Of a stretch of DNA of 8,026 bases, positions 6,254 through 8,026 are shown one piece after another. The translations under genes were made by a program, and so were the position numbers. This DNA comes from Verrucomicrobiota bacterium. Lineage in GTDB: Bacteria > Verrucomicrobiota > Verrucomicrobiia > Opitutales > Opitutaceae. Location: NCBI GenBank assembly GCA_030916665.1, contig JAUPWC010000480.1, positions 1 through 8,026 on the forward strand. The letters run 5' to 3'. How positions within the stretch are numbered: position 1 is the stretch's first letter; each line of letters starts with the position of its first letter. Below the pieces are notes generated by a model, which searched no databases, was not told the origin of the DNA, and saw only the letters and a list, made by a program, of their open reading frames with translations.

Positions 6254-6717
6254 GCTACGAGAATCTTCTGGACGCGTTCGAGGTGCAGCAGTTCATCCAG
6301 CGCACGGCCGCGCTGTTGAACGCCGAGAAGCTTTCCGAATGGCTGGAGCAGTTCCATTCGGATGGCTTGTACGAGATCACCGCGTACAGCACTGAGCTTG
6401 GCAAGGAGCTGGCATGGTGGAAGCAGGAATTGCCGCTGCTGCAAAAAACCATCTCGGAGGTGCCGAGACACGTGCGTGATCCGGCCAAGCGTCTGCACGT
6501 GCTGGGGCCGCCGCTGGTGAGCGTGACGGGTGACGCGGCGCGAGGGCAAACGGCCTTCTCGGTATTTCGCACCCTGCCAACAGGGGAGACCAGCCTCTTC
6601 GTGGTGGGCCGCTACCTTGACGAGCTGGTGCGGGTCGGGAGCGGCTGGCGCTTCAGCGTCCATCGGGTGCAACTGGAGACACGCGTCCTCGATGCATTTA
6701 CGCATCTGCCGCTGTAG
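6250..6717 (+). CDS. aromatic-ring-hydroxylating dioxygenase beta subunit
   Basis: 155 residues from GTG 6250, NTF2-like (SnoaL-type cone) fold. In these enzymes it is the structural partner of the Rieske alpha subunit in an alpha3beta3 oxygenase that adds two hydroxyls to an aromatic ring. Visible family features are the N-terminal helix region (EVQQFIQRTAALLNAEKLSE), the AYSTELGKELAWWK segment, HVRDPAKRLHVLGPPLVSV in the middle and the strongly typical C-terminal RVLDAFTHLPL. GTG 6250 is chosen over the open frame's beginning at 6184 because it overlaps the alpha stop (GTGA) and has AGAGGTG at 6238-6244. The gene itself looks intact, but its alpha partner is reduced to a stub, so it is probably an orphan. 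The ring substrate cannot be read from the beta subunit. Confidence 0.85.
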   Translation: MSYENLLDAFEVQQFIQRTAALLNAEKLSEWLEQFHSDGLYEITAYSTELGKELAWWKQELPLLQKTISEVPRHVRDPAKRLHVLGPPLVSVTGDAARGQTAFSVFRTLPTGETSLFVVGRYLDELVRVGSGWRFSVHRVQLETRVLDAFTHLPL

Positions 6718-7069
6718 ATGGCGCAGCCAAGAGGTTGCTCACAACGCGAATGCTCCTGATGGGCGGCTTGCAATGTCGCGGAGTGTTGGCCAAACGGCGA
6801 GTTCGTACGTGACGAATGCCCAGGTATCGTCGCGGAGCGAAGCTTGAGCCACGCTGCCGACTGAACATTGAGCGAGGGCTAGATGCCTTCCGCGAGCGTT
6901 CGGCACGCGATAAGCCTCGAGATCGAATGCTGTCCAATGGTGAACACCTTTGAACGCTGGACATGCAACGAATGCACACCCCGCTGGTTCGGCAAGCCAT
7001 TCAGGTGCTGAGGACACTCCAGATCATTTCCGGTCGCCCAGGGTTGCACTTTCCTGGCGAGAGGGGCGC
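6718..7069. other. 352-base intergenic gap between the beta subunit and the exporter
   Basis: No recognised gene. It is visibly less GC-rich than its flanks. A 92-codon minus-strand frame (7017-6739, GTG start, no good Shine-Dalgarno) has a protein-like composition with phrases such as FKGVHHWTAFDLEAYRVP but matches nothing I know, and its third codon positions lack the strong GC bias of real genes nearby. The only clear signal is GAGAGGGG at about 7059-7066, the Shine-Dalgarno of the exporter. No confident promoter or terminator was found. Confidence 0.45.
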
Positions 7070-7825
7070 ATGAGCGGCGCCCAGGTCGCACTGTTCATCG
7101 CTTTCGTGGTGGTCGCGACCCTGGCGCAGGGGCTGACAGGCTTCGCGTTCGTGCTGGTACTGCTTGGGCTCGCCGGCCTGTTCCAGCTTGCGCCCGTGAC
7201 GGACCTGGCGAACGTGGCAACCACGCTGGCCGTGCTGGGCGCGGCGGCAATGCTGCGCACCTCGCTGAGACACGTCGACCGTACTGCCTATCGCGAGGCG
7301 GTGGCTGGATCCGCGCCGGGGGTTCTCGCCGGTGTGCTGTTGCTACAGTGGCTGAGCGCAAACGTCATGACCGTGTTGGGCGTGCTGCTCGGCGTGACCA
7401 TCTTCGCGTGCGCGATCACCATGTTGCGGCCGGGAAACGTGCTGCCAGTACGGTCCAGCGGCATCTGGTTCGGCGGCTTCGGCCTGCTCTCGGGACTGCT
7501 GGGCGGTCTGTTTTCGGCCGGCGGCCCACCGCTCGTGTACCACTTCTACCGACAGCCCATGCCAATGGAAGCACTGCGGGCCACCTTGGTCGCCGCGCTG
7601 ACCACGATGAGCGCGATGCGGATTGTCGTCGTCCTGGCAACGGGACAGTTCAGCCTGGTTGCGGTGAAGATGATCCTGCTCGCCGCCCCTGAGGTGCTGG
7701 GGACATCTTGGCTGCTGCGACGCTATCCCCCCCGCTGGCGACGCGAGACGGTGCTCAGGACCGTCTGTGTGTTGCTTCTCGCCACCGGCGTCAGCATCGT
7801 CGCCTCAGCCCTGCTGGGACGCTGA
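7070..7825 (+). CDS. TauE/SafE (TSUP) family membrane exporter
   Basis: 251-residue, very hydrophobic inner-membrane protein with about seven or eight predicted transmembrane segments. Family landmarks are AQGLTGFAFVLV (residues 19-30) in the first segment and the repeat-like GLLSGLLGGLFSAGGPPLVY (138-157) in the second half. A basic loop (RRYPPRWRRE, 217-226) precedes the last helix. TSUP proteins include sulfite and sulfoacetate exporters and carriers for other organic anions. The start at ATG 7070 is preferred over the open frame's beginning at 6950 because GAGAGGGG precedes it and the upstream residues are polar. Next to a possible sulfocatechol pathway a sulfite-export role is attractive, but TSUP proteins are common and the gene is 352 bases from the oxygenase, so the link is inference. 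Confidence 0.85.
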   Translation: MSGAQVALFIAFVVVATLAQGLTGFAFVLVLLGLAGLFQLAPVTDLANVATTLAVLGAAAMLRTSLRHVDRTAYREAVAGSAPGVLAGVLLLQWLSANVMTVLGVLLGVTIFACAITMLRPGNVLPVRSSGIWFGGFGLLSGLLGGLFSAGGPPLVYHFYRQPMPMEALRATLVAALTTMSAMRIVVVLATGQFSLVAVKMILLAAPEVLGTSWLLRRYPPRWRRETVLRTVCVLLLATGVSIVASALLGR

Positions 7826-7840
7826 TTCCCCACCGCATGA

Positions 7841-7878
7841 GGAACCAGGGTTCCCCCTGAGGGCAGCACCCCTGCCCT
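7841..7878 (+). terminator. possible weak terminator hairpins after the exporter gene
   Basis: Two small inverted repeats follow the exporter stop: GGAAC/GTTCC at 7841-7854, and AGGGCAG (7860-7866) with CTGCCCT (7872-7878) around a 5-base loop. The second is GC-rich but no T run follows, so intrinsic termination would be weak. Confidence 0.25.
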
Positions 7879-7910
7879 GAGCTTCGGTCCGAGGATGGTG
7901 CGCTGCGGGA

Positions 7911-8026
7911 CTACGCGCCATCGATGAAGCGGCACAGGTACCGCCGGGTGTCACGCGGGTCGATGCTGTCCTGCCCGCCGAAGGCTTCTGGGCTTCTGGA
8001 TGCGGAATGGGGGAGGGGGCTCGCGC
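7911..8026 (-). CDS. possible C-terminal end of an unidentified gene entering from the right edge
   Basis: Minus-strand frame open from the window edge to TAG at 7913-7911, 37 residues ending EAFGGQDSIDPRDTRRYLCR and then FIDGA. The phrase IDPRDTRR followed by a short helix recalls the C-termini of biotin-dependent acyl-CoA carboxyltransferase subunits, but the fragment is too short to assign, and the residues closer to the window edge look low-complexity. If real, the gene converges on the exporter gene with about 85 bases between the stops. Confidence 0.3.
   Translation of the reverse strand, partial: ASPLPHSASRSPEAFGGQDSIDPRDTRRYLCRFIDGA

Noticed and set aside
1..8026. CRISPR arrays, tRNA or rRNA genes, and phage genes
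   Set aside because: I saw no regularly spaced repeats, no tRNA-like cloverleaf or CCA end, no rRNA segments and no phage structural motifs.

Overview
The window looks like a piece of a GC-rich proteobacterial genome, most likely Burkholderiales or a relative. The evidence is codon use, the aromatic-catabolism gene types and the kind of mobile-element debris; no marker gene fixes the taxon. Nearly all live genes lie on the + strand. They are parts of an aromatic-ring catabolic locus interrupted by about 2.7 kb of decayed insertion-element material.

Left part (about 356-3385): a good sigma70-type promoter (356-385) and a perfect inverted repeat just downstream (403-417) precede three tightly coupled genes. 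They are a beta-type intradiol dioxygenase of the protocatechuate 3,4-dioxygenase family (470-1180), a 3-carboxy-cis,cis-muconate cycloisomerase-like member of the fumarase/aspartase superfamily (1177-2502), and a LigI-like amidohydrolase/lactonase (2495-3385). The stop/start overlaps (4 and 8 nt) indicate one operon and translational coupling. In order, these would cleave a catechol between its hydroxyls, cycloisomerise the muconate to a lactone, and hydrolyse the lactone.

Middle part (about 3414-6130): wreckage. It holds a frameshifted NTF2/SnoaL-like gene (-), an IS66-type orfA remnant with several frameshifts (-), the last 48 codons of an IS66 transposase in the opposite orientation (+), and a serine-recombinase transposon module (-) whose recombinase has lost its middle. 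The right edge of this module abuts the last 39 codons of a ring-hydroxylating dioxygenase alpha subunit, so that gene has lost its 5' end.

Right part (6134-7825): the alpha-subunit stub, an intact ring-hydroxylating dioxygenase beta subunit overlapping it by 4 nt, a 352-base gap, and a TauE/SafE-family membrane exporter. A short open frame at the right edge (-) may be the end of another gene.

Working hypothesis (inference): intradiol dioxygenase, CMLE-like cycloisomerase and LigI-like lactonase is the same set of three activities described for 4-sulfocatechol breakdown in Hydrogenophaga intermedia S1 and Agrobacterium radiobacter S2, where lactone hydrolysis releases sulfite. A nearby TauE/SafE-type exporter (a family that includes sulfite exporters) and a ring-hydroxylating dioxygenase fit an arylsulfonate degradation locus. 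The substrate cannot be proved from sequence alone. The truncated alpha subunit suggests that the upper pathway, at least here, is broken.
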